Assembly: GCA_024867545.1 (NCBI GenBank)
Contig: JANFNE010000065.1
Coordinates: 124,001-188,000, forward strand
DNA length: 64,000 nt
Reading direction: 5' to 3'
From: Phytopythium helicoides
Taxonomy: Eukaryota; Oomycota; Peronosporomycetes; Pythiales; Pythiaceae
Shown here: positions 21,178 to 31,715 of the stretch, in pieces
Position numbering within the stretch: the stretch's first letter is position 1
How the letters are laid out: each line of letters opens with the position of its first letter
Made by a program: the position numbers and the translations under genes
Notes under the pieces: generated by a model
The model's input: the letters and a program-made list of their open reading frames with translations, nothing else
The model's database searches: none
Told to the model about the DNA's origin: nothing

Positions 21178-23148
21178 ATGCCATCATTCCCGTATTTCGT
21201 TCTCTTAGGTCCGGGTAGTTTTCATGTCGTGGGATATGCCTATGGAAAGGTAGAGAACGACGCGCGCCGTAGAGGATTTGTCCAGGTCTCCCTGCTGTTA
21301 ACGGGTCGTTGGACTGAGGAAGAGAACGAGGAAATCGAGGTGCCACGTGAGGTGGCGGAGGAGCGAGAGGTGAGCGCTAACGAAGCGCAAGACGGCGTAG
21401 GTACAATGTTGGGAGCCACAGTGTGTATTGCCAGAGTTCCCCCAGGAGCAGGTAGAGTCTGGGACTACGGTGTGGTTGGTGGTTACAGTTGGCATGAGCA
21501 GGAGCGCAAGGCGATGATAGATATGATCTATACCGGAGATAGTGCTACCGAGATTTACGAGCCAAGCCGGCTTCAAGATCTAGCTGTTGAAACCTATGCT
21601 CTGCGACCCTGCTCCGGCCGAGGCGTCGGCGCTGTCATGCCTCGCCAGATGCGAAGTCTACATCAGAAAGTGTTCGATAGTTTCAATGGAAACAGTGGTC
21701 CAGCAACCCGAAACTCTGCAGATATCCTGACGGCTGCTCAGTCCCCGTCTGTCGACGAAGAGCTCGTGGTTCCGCTCTTTGACGTCTCAAGTTCGACGGT
21801 TTATCGAGTCACCATAAGGCACATCCTGGATTTTGTCTTTTACAAGGAAGGTGAGCGCACGCCCCCAATTGGAGTACTAATTGGAGACACCATCTTTGAT
21901 CCTGTGGTCGCATCCCGGCCCCCTCTCACTCGCACGGCCACTGGGACCACTCCTAGGCAAGCAGACGATCTATTAAGTGATTCAGAAGAAGACAGTGACG
22001 ATGAAGAGGCTGCACCTCGCCGTCATCAATATGGTGCGGCGACCAAGCGGCAGAAAAGAGGACAAGAGTCAACAGAAACTATCACGCTCGCAACAGACAG
22101 ACTACAGGATTTACGATCTCGCGTCACCGACGATCCTCAGCTGCTTCATGAACTTGACCATTTAATATCGCTTAAACGGTTGGGTGACGCCGATTCGACG
22201 GCAAGACAGCGGATGCAATCTGCTAGCGACTCGAAGAATCAATTTCAGCCTCATGGAAATCAGGCCCGAGTCCACCAATCCTTGGTTAACGGTAAGTTCA
22301 TTCATCTCAATGCACAATTGTTTGTTGAGTATGTGCAGTCGCACAGCGACAATTTTGGCTTCCTGCCACACCCGGCGATTCTGAGAGGGCTATACGGATG
22401 GGACTTCGGCGTCCGAGGTCTCTCAATCATGCATTTTGGTCGCCTCACTACACGTGAGAAACGTGATGCTGTTGCGCGGTACGATATGACAGACTTCTCG
22501 AGAAAGAACTTGCTTCCACACGCCGAGCTGGCCTCCTCATTTGCATCGGTGGTGGACGCCGTGGAAATATTTGCTAACACCGTGAATCACCTGTACAAGC
22601 CGATTGCTGTGAGCCTTTTGGACGCAGGACGACGGCTCCTCCTGAGTCTTCGAGCTAAAGACATACCTGAGGGTAGGGAGGTACTTGACGAACTAGTTCA
22701 CTGGATTGATGAGCAACTCGAGTTATTCCGCTTCCACATAGTTGAAGGCAGTTTTGACCAGGCAGCAGCGGTCGGGTCTCGATTCTCTACTGCGCACCCC
22801 TCCTTTGGTCAAGTTAATCAGCTCATGATCCGACACCAAATCGAATCCTCAGTCAATGATCGGTTAAATTCTTTCAGCACAGCTCGCCAAGGGGGAGAGA
22901 ATGCTTATGACAGCGGTACATTCAGCCAGATAGGAAGTGAGGTTCCCCCTGAGGTAAGACGAGCGTTGCCAAAGCAAGACGGAAAGAAGATGTGCATGAG
23001 ATATATCTCGAACCAAGGCTGCCGAGGGCGTAACGGCAAGTGCGTGGTCCCGTTTCGTGCTCATTTTCGGCCAGCTTCTATTCCTCAAGTCGTCCGCACG
23101 TTTATCAAAAAGAGATATGGGGGTATTGCAGAAGCAACCTCGAATTGA
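21178..23148 (+). CDS. DIRS-type ORF1 (Gag-like, C-terminal zinc finger)
   Basis: About 656 residues from ATG at 21178 (MPSFPYFVLLGPGSFHVV). The middle has an acidic linker (SDSEEDSDDEEAAPRR) followed by a basic stretch. The C-terminal half reads VHQSLVNGKFIHLNAQLFVE and DFGVRGLSIMHFGRLT. Near the end CMRYISNQGCRGRNGKC, followed by an RAHF His, forms a C-x8-C-x6-C-x6-H finger of the type seen in Gag proteins of DIRS/PAT elements, likely for RNA binding. It is followed 142 bp on by the first ATG of the RT frame; the RT frame is open from 23161, so translation coupling or a frameshift cannot be excluded. Confidence 0.8.
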   Translation: MPSFPYFVLLGPGSFHVVGYAYGKVENDARRRGFVQVSLLLTGRWTEEENEEIEVPREVAEEREVSANEAQDGVGTMLGATVCIARVPPGAGRVWDYGVVGGYSWHEQERKAMIDMIYTGDSATEIYEPSRLQDLAVETYALRPCSGRGVGAVMPRQMRSLHQKVFDSFNGNSGPATRNSADILTAAQSPSVDEELVVPLFDVSSSTVYRVTIRHILDFVFYKEGERTPPIGVLIGDTIFDPVVASRPPLTRTATGTTPRQADDLLSDSEEDSDDEEAAPRRHQYGAATKRQKRGQESTETITLATDRLQDLRSRVTDDPQLLHELDHLISLKRLGDADSTARQRMQSASDSKNQFQPHGNQARVHQSLVNGKFIHLNAQLFVEYVQSHSDNFGFLPHPAILRGLYGWDFGVRGLSIMHFGRLTTREKRDAVARYDMTDFSRKNLLPHAELASSFASVVDAVEIFANTVNHLYKPIAVSLLDAGRRLLLSLRAKDIPEGREVLDELVHWIDEQLELFRFHIVEGSFDQAAAVGSRFSTAHPSFGQVNQLMIRHQIESSVNDRLNSFSTARQGGENAYDSGTFSQIGSEVPPEVRRALPKQDGKKMCMRYISNQGCRGRNGKCVVPFRAHFRPASIPQVVRTFIKKRYGGIAEATSN

Positions 23149-23289
23149 CGATTTCCCGGAGTGCGATGGAGCTGGCGTGCTTCACGGGACTCAAGTGCAA
23201 ACCAGCCTGATATCTTCGATTCATCGATTGCTGGCTGCGGCACCAATGCAAAAGATGATAAACGAGCTCTTGAGCCCGAAAATCGAAAG

Positions 23290-25608
23290 ATGCCGCGTCA
23301 GACGCCAGCTGACGAGGTTCGCGTGGACGGGGCTACGCCATCTTTCCCACGCGGCTCCCTGCACAAGAACTGCGTCTCAGATTCAAGTGTGGCTGGAGTT
23401 CATCGCAACGGTGTCGAGAATCTCCATTCCCTCACTGACAATTGTGGCGGCGACGCTCCGTGCTCCCCCACAGCCGATTATGGCGGCGAAGTACTTGCTT
23501 CCCCTATAATCGCAACACAAAGCGTCGCTTGCGACCACCACTCACTTTCAGCGACCGAATTGTCTGACATGACAGCGCTGGTAAAACAACGCAAATCGGC
23601 TCTTGATTCCACGGCCTTAGCACATCATCGTCTCTCCACTCTGCATCACAAGCAATTAACCACGGCATTAGGTGAGGAGCTGAGAAAATATCACCTCAAC
23701 CTTCCAAAACCAACCCCAGAGGTGGACGAATCCGGGCAGAGACCGATACACCTGCTTGACCGAAACAAACAAAGGATTTACAGCGAGTTCATCAGATGCT
23801 CGGGGATGCAAATACCAGATTTCGTGCGTCTACTCCGAGGAGAAACTGAGTATGACCCGCGTCCGAACAAATCTCTCCACATACCAACATCGCATCGTGC
23901 GTGGAGATCTTACAGGTACCGCACGGAGTGGGAGTCTATCGTCACTAGCGGAGTCAAGCCAAAGTGGAAGAGCAATTTTCCGGAGCAATTGAAGCCCCCC
24001 GACAACCATGGCTCTGCTCGCCGGGCTCTCAATACCATAGTAAAGAGCCTTCGTGCAGGCCAGGATCAAGATCGCTATCTGATTCTTGATATCGATCTCC
24101 TCTCCTCTCTATCCGGCATCACGTGCAGCCCTTTTGGGGCAGTGCCGAAAGGTGAGGTTGACTTAGAAGTGGATGCGAGAATCATCCATGACCTATCGTT
24201 CCCAAAAGGTAGCTCTGTCAACGACAACACAGAAGGCAACTCGGACGTATCGGTTACGTACGATGGTGCAGCCACTCTTGCCAGGCGTATTCTTGATGTG
24301 GCAGAAGTACATCCAGGCTCGCAGCACATGATGACAGGAGACGTAAACGGTGCCTTCCGCCACATTCCAATGTGTGCAGACAGTGTCGGGCGCTTTGCTG
24401 GAACAATTCCGGAACTCGGCATTCTCGTGATCGACCTTTGCTGTCCCTTTGGTTGGTCAGAATCGCCTGCGTCATACTGGTGCGCAGGAGCAGCTATTAA
24501 TCACTTGTACGCTAACTCATCTCCCCACTGGACACGTCAGCCTCTGTGTGCAAAAGAAACCTTTGATGCAAAAGCATGGTGTGACGACCATTCGTGCATC
24601 GAGCCAAATATTGGTTCCAGACTCGCGGAAGCTAATGTGGCACTTCGGGAAGCAATGATTACAATACTAGGTCCCGATGCGTGCAATGAAAAGAAGTTCA
24701 CATCGTGGTTCCAGCAAGGCCGAGCGCTCGGCCTCGACTGGGATTTGGCCAAGTTGACAGTCTCGATGCCGGTGGACAAGATTACTAAAGCTCACAATAG
24801 GCTAACGGCCATGCAAATTCGGCGTCGAGCATCAAAAACACAGCTCAACCAACTTTTAGGAAGTCTTCGGCACGTTGTAACCTGTATTAGGCCAGCCGCG
24901 TCGTTTTTCCAGCGAATTGCTTCGTTAGGGCGCGCAGCACCTCGATTCAGCACGGTGTCCCTTTCCGAGAATGTGCAAGATGACATGCGCTGGTTCAAGT
25001 ATATTCTCGCAATGGATCGACTAAACGCGATTCCGTTATCGCGGTTCTCCCAAAGAGATGCACCCGACTTCGAATTGTACATGGATGCCAGTGACAGAGG
25101 GCTTTGCGCGATATACCCGGCTCGCAAAGAGTTTATTCAAATCGAGTTCACGGAAAAAGAAAGGGGAGACATTGTTCAATTCAACGAGACAGCCAACAAT
25201 GACTTCGGAATAAACGTTCGTGAGCTCATGGGAGCGATATTTGCTGGGATCGTGTGGAAGCACCACTGGCAGTGTTACGACAAACCGACGTTCACCCACG
25301 TGCGGATGCGAATTGACAATCAGTCAGCAGTCTCATGGACCAACCGTCGCTTCAGCCCAAATCCATTCGCCCAGATGCTTCTACGAGTACTCAGTCTCCT
25401 CGAGATACAGCACGGCTTCTACTGTACGGCAGCTCACATTGCAGGATCAGAAAATGTCATGGCAGACGCAGGAAGCCGAGTTTGGCAATCGGAAGCAATG
25501 GCGAGCACTTTCTCTAACCTCTCGTTGTCGTGGCAACAGGTGTCGATCCCAACAGACTCGCGAAATCTCTATCATCTTTGGGAGCATTACTCAGAGCTGG
25601 TGCGTTAG
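23290..25608 (+). CDS. DIRS-type reverse transcriptase / RNase H
   Basis: Open from 23161; the first in-frame ATG is 23290, giving about 772 residues. RT motifs include SPFGAVPKG, DARIIHDLSFP, MTGDVNGAFRHI with the first catalytic Asp, CPFGWSESPASYW, and the active-site pair in AKAWCDDHS, where the usual Y/F-x-DD reads W-C-DD. The RNase H domain follows, with MDASDRG, NVRELMG, RIDNQSAVSW and AHIAGSENVMADAGSR supplying the acidic residues. RNase H of this style, followed by a recombinase, is characteristic of the DIRS order. The 3' end overlaps the next frame by 79 bp. Confidence 0.92.
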   Translation: MPRQTPADEVRVDGATPSFPRGSLHKNCVSDSSVAGVHRNGVENLHSLTDNCGGDAPCSPTADYGGEVLASPIIATQSVACDHHSLSATELSDMTALVKQRKSALDSTALAHHRLSTLHHKQLTTALGEELRKYHLNLPKPTPEVDESGQRPIHLLDRNKQRIYSEFIRCSGMQIPDFVRLLRGETEYDPRPNKSLHIPTSHRAWRSYRYRTEWESIVTSGVKPKWKSNFPEQLKPPDNHGSARRALNTIVKSLRAGQDQDRYLILDIDLLSSLSGITCSPFGAVPKGEVDLEVDARIIHDLSFPKGSSVNDNTEGNSDVSVTYDGAATLARRILDVAEVHPGSQHMMTGDVNGAFRHIPMCADSVGRFAGTIPELGILVIDLCCPFGWSESPASYWCAGAAINHLYANSSPHWTRQPLCAKETFDAKAWCDDHSCIEPNIGSRLAEANVALREAMITILGPDACNEKKFTSWFQQGRALGLDWDLAKLTVSMPVDKITKAHNRLTAMQIRRRASKTQLNQLLGSLRHVVTCIRPAASFFQRIASLGRAAPRFSTVSLSENVQDDMRWFKYILAMDRLNAIPLSRFSQRDAPDFELYMDASDRGLCAIYPARKEFIQIEFTEKERGDIVQFNETANNDFGINVRELMGAIFAGIVWKHHWQCYDKPTFTHVRMRIDNQSAVSWTNRRFSPNPFAQMLLRVLSLLEIQHGFYCTAAHIAGSENVMADAGSRVWQSEAMASTFSNLSLSWQQVSIPTDSRNLYHLWEHYSELVR

Positions 25609-26567
25609 CAGATACGTCACGGAGTGCATACAACAGAGCCTGGTTCCAGTGGACGGCTTGGTGTGCTATGATGAAGATGGAACCATGGCTGTCAGCCAGT
25701 GCTGTAGATGACAACACTGCCCAACTTGGGGCTTTCGCGGTGTATTTGTGGCAATTCGGCATGAATCGGAAGCTGAAGGGCAATACCTACTCAACTATAT
25801 GCTCTAAACTCTGCGCGGTGAGGTGGTATCATCGAAATACAGCGGGCTATGACCCAGGTGTTAATGCGAGTCACGCTATCCTGCTACGAGGCATACGAAG
25901 GTTCACTAATCCAGTCATCAAGCAGCATCCCCTATCACCGCGGTTATTGCGACTCATATTTCAACAGCTTGACTTGAGCCAACCACGCCTCCAATTGCTG
26001 TGGGGTGGACTGCTGCTTGGATACTTTTTCCTCTTCCGACGATCGGAATACTTGTTCATCGGACGCAATTGTCACAAGTACATTCTTCGGTTAAGCGATA
26101 TCCAACTTCTCAACAATGCAGGCCGAAAAACAGAGGCTAAGAAGGCAACCATGGTCGGAATAACATTACGAGGAGCAAAGAACAACCAATTCGGACGTGA
26201 AGAAACTAGATTTCACAGAAAGTCGGGTGACCCTGTACTCTGTCCCGTGAAGGCAGCTCGATGGATATACAAGGCAGCAACGACCTTCAAAACTCGACCT
26301 GAAGACCCTGCACTGTCAGCCCCGAACGGGGGCATCACGTCGAGTAACATCGCGACAACCATCAAAGTAGCGGCCGAACAAGCGGGGCTAGATCCGACTC
26401 GCTTCTCGACGCACTCTGTCCGGGTGGGCGGAGCCACAACACTCTTGAATGCTGGTGCTGACCGTTTGGCAATCAAACTGTTGGGAAGATGGCTTTCAAA
26501 CTCCTTTGAAGCATACCCTGTACTTACCGCAGCGGGATCTGCAAAGCTTTCACAGCTAATGTGTTAA
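25530..26567 (+). CDS. DIRS-type tyrosine recombinase
   Basis: Up to 345 residues. The N-terminal core-binding domain (SRSAYNRAWFQWTAWC) precedes the first in-frame ATG (25668), so translation must begin at the GTG at 25530 or by readthrough or frameshift from the overlapping RT frame. Catalytic residues of the tyrosine recombinase family are visible: Arg in LFRRSEYL, His-x-x-Arg in FSTHSVRVGGAT, the second His position as Trp in LLGRWLSN, and the nucleophile Tyr in FEAYPVLT. It would cut and rejoin the circular cDNA at the A/B repeat junction to integrate it. Confidence 0.92.
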   Translation: MATGVDPNRLAKSLSSLGALLRAGALADTSRSAYNRAWFQWTAWCAMMKMEPWLSASAVDDNTAQLGAFAVYLWQFGMNRKLKGNTYSTICSKLCAVRWYHRNTAGYDPGVNASHAILLRGIRRFTNPVIKQHPLSPRLLRLIFQQLDLSQPRLQLLWGGLLLGYFFLFRRSEYLFIGRNCHKYILRLSDIQLLNNAGRKTEAKKATMVGITLRGAKNNQFGREETRFHRKSGDPVLCPVKAARWIYKAATTFKTRPEDPALSAPNGGITSSNIATTIKVAAEQAGLDPTRFSTHSVRVGGATTLLNAGADRLAIKLLGRWLSNSFEAYPVLTAAGSAKLSQLMC

Positions 26568-26633
26568 GGGTGGTGATCCAAGGGAAAACAAGACGACATG
26601 GCGCGTCGTTCGGCCTTACTCTTTTTGGGGCAG

Positions 26634-26700
26634 CCGCCACGCCACGCCCTGGTGCGGCAAAATGCACGTAGACTTTGCCCCATGACTCGATTGTTGGAAA
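26634..26700 (+). repeat. Split direct repeat B1
   Basis: 67 bp starting CCGCCACGCCACGCCCTGG and ending GATTGTTGGAAA; copied at 26863-26929. It abuts A2 without a spacer. Confidence 0.95.
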
Positions 26701-26861
26701 TGTCAGGCTTCCACGTATTGCGACAAGGTGACGCGAAGCACATGCGAAGGAAGGCAGCTTTTCCCGATCTAGTCGTTTCAGTTCTATATTTAGCTACAGT
26801 AGTTAGAGAGCAGTGCACTTGGGTCGCTCTGTTCACTTCTGAGCTTTCCAAGTTTCGTCAA
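26701..26861 (+). repeat. Split direct repeat A2
   Basis: 161-bp copy of A1. Confidence 0.95.
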
Positions 26862-26862
26862 C

Positions 26863-26929
26863 CCGCCACGCCACGCCCTGGTGCGGCAAAATGCACGTAG
26901 ACTTTGCCCCATGACTCGATTGTTGGAAA
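26863..26929 (+). repeat. Split direct repeat B2
   Basis: 67-bp copy of B1, one base after A2; marks the right end of the element. Confidence 0.95.
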
Positions 26930-27326
26930 GACGAGGTGGACGGAGCGATGGCATGTAGAGGCGTCAGGAAGGGACGCGAGTCGGAGAGCGGACAGGGAGC
27001 CATCTTTTACATCATGATGACGCCTGGTCATGGTCAGTGGCCTTACAGCCATCTTTTACATGTCATCCGCCACCTGTGCCCCGGATGTCAAGCGACTCTA
27101 CCCTCGCTCATTATGGCTCGGTGTCGGTCACGACGCTGTGATGAGGACCAGCTCACCCGGCTGAAGGAGACGGACACCCGCTGCTTTTACTGTGCGCACG
27201 TGCGGTCGTCTACATGCGGTTGCAGTGGCATGGTTACTGAGCGTACAGTACCAATGCACCAGAACTACGCACTCTATCCGAGAAGTTTTTGCTGCTCGAC
27301 GGAGCTCGCGAGGGTGGCGGAAGACT
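26930..27326. other. Intergenic between retrotransposon and coat gene 2
   Basis: No gene supported. A 15-bp direct repeat AGCCATCTTTTACAT occurs near 26998 and 27047. Confidence 0.6.
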
Positions 27327-27342
27327 CCTCATTCCTGAATTT
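27327..27342 (+). promoter_or_regulatory. Inr/FPR core promoter of coat gene 2
   Basis: CCTCATTCCTGAATTT, identical to the coat gene 1 motif, 86 bp before the ATG; the following 5' UTR is also nearly identical. Confidence 0.8.
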
Positions 27343-27428
27343 GCTCAGCCCAGCGCAGCTCGAGGCGTTCTATTCGATCGAAGAATACAACTCCAGCCTC
27401 GCCTGCTCCTCCGTCTCGACCCAGCAAT

Positions 27429-27857
27429 ATGAAGCTCGCGTCGATAGTGGCAGTTGCGGCCATCGCCTCGATGGCGTCGCCCGTCTCGGAGGCGACTTTC
27501 TTCAAGGGCCAGAGTGGTGGTGGTGGCAATGAGCCATGCGACGACTCGGGTAACAACGGGGGTGCCTCGACTGGCAACTCGTGGTGGTCGTGGGGCGGCG
27601 GTTCGCCCTCGACGAACTCGGGGGAGCCGTGTGATACGGATTCGACGCCGTCTGCGTCAACGGGCAACTCGATGTGGTCGTGGGGAGCCACCCCTTCGGC
27701 CAACTGGGGCTCCGCCACTCCTTGCCCAGACACGGGATCGGCGACCTCGACGGGTAACTCGTGGTGGAACTGGGGAAACACGCCCTCCACCTCGACCTCG
27801 AACGAGCCCTGTGACGACGACGCCGGTCAGGTGACGACGTACGGCTCGTGGGACACG

Positions 27858-27889
<32 letters not shown>

Positions 27890-30800
27890 CCAGCCGTGCG
27901 ATGACGACTCGACCTGGACGGGTGTCGGAGGCTGGTGGCCGTGGGGTGGCAGCTCCACTGGCTCCTCATCGTCCAACTCCGGCAGCAACAGTTGGTCGTG
28001 GTGGGGATCTTCTGCGACGCCGTGCCCAAGCACCGATGTCGACACGTCTACCTCGACATCAACTCAGCAGCAACAGCAGCAGTCAACACCGGCTCCGGCG
28101 ACGACGACACCGGCGCCTACTACGGCGTCTCCTGCTCCGATCACGGAGGCACCTGTTGCTACCACGCAGGCCCCTGCTCCTACGCCAGTGACGACGCAGT
28201 GGATTGAGATCCTGCCGACCCCGGTTCCATCGACCGAGACCCCTGCTGTGACCCCCAGCACATCGGCCCCGACGCCTGCCCCGACGGACGTAGACTCTTC
28301 GGTCACCGAAGCTCCGGTCGCGACGACGTCTGCGCCGACTCCTGCACCGACTGTGGTGGAGACTTCAGCTCCGACGCCTGCTCCTACGGTCGCTGTGACT
28401 GATGCTCCGACCCCGGCTCCAACTGTTGCGGAGACTCCTGCTCCTACGCCCGCCCCGACCGTTGCTGAGACGCCAGCTCCGACCTCGGCCCCGACTCCGG
28501 CCCCGACTGTTGTCCAGACTCCTGCGCCGACTCCTGCCCCCACTTCTGTCGAGACTGTGATCACGGAGGCTCCGGTTGCGACGACCCAGGCTCCTACGCC
28601 AGCGCCAACCGTTGTTCAGACACCGGCACCGACTCCGGCACCGACTGTGGTGCATGATCCGACGACTGAGGCACCGACTGCGACAACTACGGCCCCTGTG
28701 ACGACGCCAGCTCCCACTGAGGACGACTCGAGTAACAACTACCAACAGCAGCAGCAACAGCAACAGCAGCCGCCCGTGACTGAGGCTCCCGCCACTACAC
28801 CGGCCCCCACTGCCGCTCAGACACCTGCTCCGACGCCTGCTCCTACGAACGTGGACTCGTCGGTCACCGAGGCTCCGGTAGCGACGACGCAGGCACCTAC
28901 GCCGGCCCCAACTGTCGCCGAGACGCCCGCTCCAACCCCTGCTCCGACTACGGTCGCCCCTGAGACCGAAGCCCCGACTCCAGCTCCTACTGTCGCTCAG
29001 ACGCCAGACCCGACGCCGGCCCCTACGGTTGCCGAGACGCCTGCGCCAACGGAAGCGCCGGTGGCCACGACTGCTGCTCCTGTCTCGACACCTGCTACAA
29101 CGACGGATGACTCTAGCAACAACAACCAGCAGCAGCAGCAGCAGCAGCAGCCTCCTGTGACTGAGGCACCGGTGTCGACGCCTGCTCCGACTGTTGCCGA
29201 GACGCCTGCTCCAACGCCTGCCCCGACGACTGTTGCCCCTGAGACTGAGGCTCCGACGACGGCTCCTGTGACGCCCGCCCCGACGCCCGCCCCGACGCCC
29301 GCTCCGACCCCAGCTCCGACTACCGTGAGCCCAGCTGAGAACAGCGACAGCGACAGCGGTGACAGCGACAGCGGTGACAGCGACAGCGATGACAGTGACA
29401 GCAGTGACAGCAGCGACAACTCGTCGTATGATACTCCAGCTCCTGAGACGCCCGCCCCGGAGACGCCCGCCCCGGAGACCCCCGCCCCGGAAACGCCTGC
29501 TCCCGAGACGCCTGTACCAGAGACGCCTGCACCCGAGACGCCCGCCCCGGAGACGCCTGCACCCGAGACACCCGCCCCCGAGACGCCTGCTCCCGAGACT
29601 CCCGCCCCGGAGACTCCTGCTCCCGAGACTCCCGCCCCGGAGACGCCTGCACCAGAGACGCCCGCCCCGGAGACGCCCGCCCCGGAGACACCCGCCCCGG
29701 AGACGCCCGCCCCGGAAACGCCTGCTCCCGAGACGCCTGTACCAGAGACGCCTGCACCAGAGACGCCCGCCCCGGAGACTCCCGCCCCGGAGACTCCTGC
29801 TCCCGAGACTCCCGCCCCGGAGACGCCTGCCCCTGAGACGACCTCTCCTGCTACAACCTCGCCGACTGATGACTCGAGCACGACGCAGCAGCAGCAACAG
29901 CAGCAGACACCAGCGACGTCAGCTCCATCTACTAGCCAGGGTTCGAGCAGCGCCGACACCCCGTGCACAAACGAGGGGTCGAGCACTGATTCGTGGTCGA
30001 GCTCGTGGACGAACACCAACACCAACACGGACACCAACAACTGGGGATCGTGGGGAACGCCGTCAACGGATGCCAACGCTCCATGCTCGAGCGGCGACTC
30101 GGACAACACGAACACGTGGGGCTCATGGGGAACACCTTCGACGGATGCCAGCACGCCGTGCCCGAGTGACAGCACCAACACCAACACCAACACGGACACC
30201 AACAACTGGGGATCGTGGGGAACGCCGTCAACGGATGCCAACGCTCCATGCTCGAGCGGCGACTCGGACAACACGAACACGTGGGGCTCATGGGGAACAC
30301 CTTCGACGGATGCCAGTACGCCGTGCCCGAGTGACAGCACCAACACCAACACCAACACCAACACGGACACCAACAACTGGGGATCGTGGGGAACGCCGTC
30401 AACGGATGCCAACGCTCCATGCTCGAGCGGCGACTCGGACAACACGAACACGTGGGGCTCATGGGGAACACCTTCGACGGATGCCAGTACGCCGTGCCCG
30501 AGTGACAGCACCAACACCAACACCAACACCAACACGGACACCAACAACTGGGGATCGTGGGGAACGCCGTCAACGGATGCCAACGCTCCATGCTCGAGCG
30601 GTGACTCGGACAGCACTAGCCAAAACGCTTGGTCCAACACGGACTCGAACACGTGGGGAACGCCATCGACCGATGCTAGCACGCCATGCTCCAGCAGTGA
30701 CTCGGACAACTCGTGGACGAACACCAACAATAACCAGAACTCGTGGACCAGCACGGATTCAAACACGTGGGGAACACCGTCGACGGATGCTAGCACGCCG

Positions 30801-30959
30801 TGTGCCAGTGGAGACTCGGACAACTCATGGACGAACACCAACACGGACTCGAACACGTGGGGTACAACAACGGATGCCAGCACTCCGTGTGCCAGTGGAG
30901 ACTCTGACAACACTCAGCAGCAGCAGGGGAAGCAGTGGCGCCGTGCCCTTCGCCACTAG
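27429..30959 (+). CDS. Secreted mucin-like Cys-punctuated repeat protein 2
   Basis: 1,176 residues, closest relative of coat protein 1. It has the same signal peptide and first ~50 residues (MKLASIVAVAAIASMASPVS, then FFKGQSGGG), the same PCDTDS plus Trp-cluster modules, TVAETPAPTPAP 12-mers, Gln runs and acidic SDSGDSDSGDSDS linker. The ETPAP block is expanded to more than 25 pentamers (29450-29840). The C-terminal array has its own repeat of about 160-170 bp encoding NTNTDTNNWGSWGTPSTDA, PCSSGDSDN and PCPSDS modules, four copies with variable Thr-Asn spacers. It ends QQQQGKQWRRALRH. Secreted, highly O-glycosylatable, one Cys per module and no GPI signal; role in coat or adhesion inferred. 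Confidence 0.85.
29448..29838 (+). repeat. 15-bp coding repeat (ETPAP pentapeptide)
   Basis: More than 25 tandem copies of a 15-bp unit encoding Glu-Thr-Pro-Ala-Pro with two ETPVP variants. The spacing of the ETPVP variants suggests internal block duplication. Confidence 0.9.
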
Positions 30960-31629
30960 GCAAACAAACCTAACAGCTCCGAAGCTGTATTCACTTTCAT
31001 AGCGTAGCGTTACAGTGCAGTGGTGAAGTGTCGTTGATTGAGTAACTTGAATGTCTTGTGTGTAAGAATCTGTGTGTAGAGCTCGACTTGCTTGTTTATC
31101 TAAGACTCACTTCAACTCTGCGAGACGAAGTGACAATCACACTTCAACGAGCACCAGATGTCAATGGTCGTGCTCGGCGAATGATTTTGGGGCTACCAAC
31201 GAATGAGACTCCGATGCACACCAGATCTCCCAGTCCTCAACGACGTTGGACTGTTTTGCTTTTTATAGTTTGCTGATCGATGGACACAAACGTCTGGTGA
31301 AGTGCCAAGAAAATCAAACAGTTGAACTCAGCTTGGGAGAGGTTGGCCTGCACTCTATGCAGGCGTTGACCAGGTATCAAACGTCGACAGAATGTAGTGG
31401 TGAGCTTGAGCAGTGGCTGTCATGTGGTCTTCGGTGCATTACAGATCGACTCAGCGGGCAGAGAAAGCTTCAACCGCACCAATTCTGTTCGCATCACGAG
31501 TGTGCGAGCAGGAATCATACAACTCGGCTGTCACTGGCAATAATTTAGTGGCTGGTCATGTATACCAGCCGAGTCACGACGCCTTATCTAGCGACGCCAA
31601 CGCTGGCCACGCAACTTGGTTAGCTGCTC
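30960..31629. other. Intergenic between coat genes 2 and 3
   Basis: Starts with the 3' UTR of coat gene 2, which shares short GTAGCG/GTGCAGT segments with that of gene 1. No gene supported. Confidence 0.6.
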
Positions 31630-31645
31630 GATCATTCTTCAATTC
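31630..31645 (+). promoter_or_regulatory. Inr/FPR core promoter of coat gene 3
   Basis: GATCATTCTTCAATTC, 15 of 16 matches to GCTCATTYBNNNWTTY, 70 bp before the ATG. Confidence 0.7.
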
Positions 31646-31715
31646 TCATTGCCTCGAGCAATCCGACTATTCGACACTCAAGTCTCGTGCCTAGGCTTTC
31701 AAGCGTCCAGACAGC

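Larger units (their letters stand above)
20965..26929 (+). mobile_element. DIRS-order tyrosine-recombinase retrotransposon (PAT/Ngaro-like, split direct repeats)
   Basis: A complete 5,965-bp element with the split-direct-repeat order A1 (20965-21125), coding region, B1 (26634-26700), A2 (26701-26861), B2 (26863-26929). A1 and A2 are both 161 bp and appear identical; B1 and B2 are both 67 bp and appear identical. Three coding regions in order are Gag-like with a C-terminal zinc finger, reverse transcriptase/RNase H, and a tyrosine recombinase instead of a DDE integrase. In this group a circular DNA intermediate carrying the B1-A2 type junction is inserted by the recombinase, normally without target duplication. 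Flanks read ...GATCGAC before A1 and GACGAGG... after B2, so a shared GAC may mark the crossover. Intact frames and identical repeats indicate a recent, possibly active copy. Confidence 0.93.
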
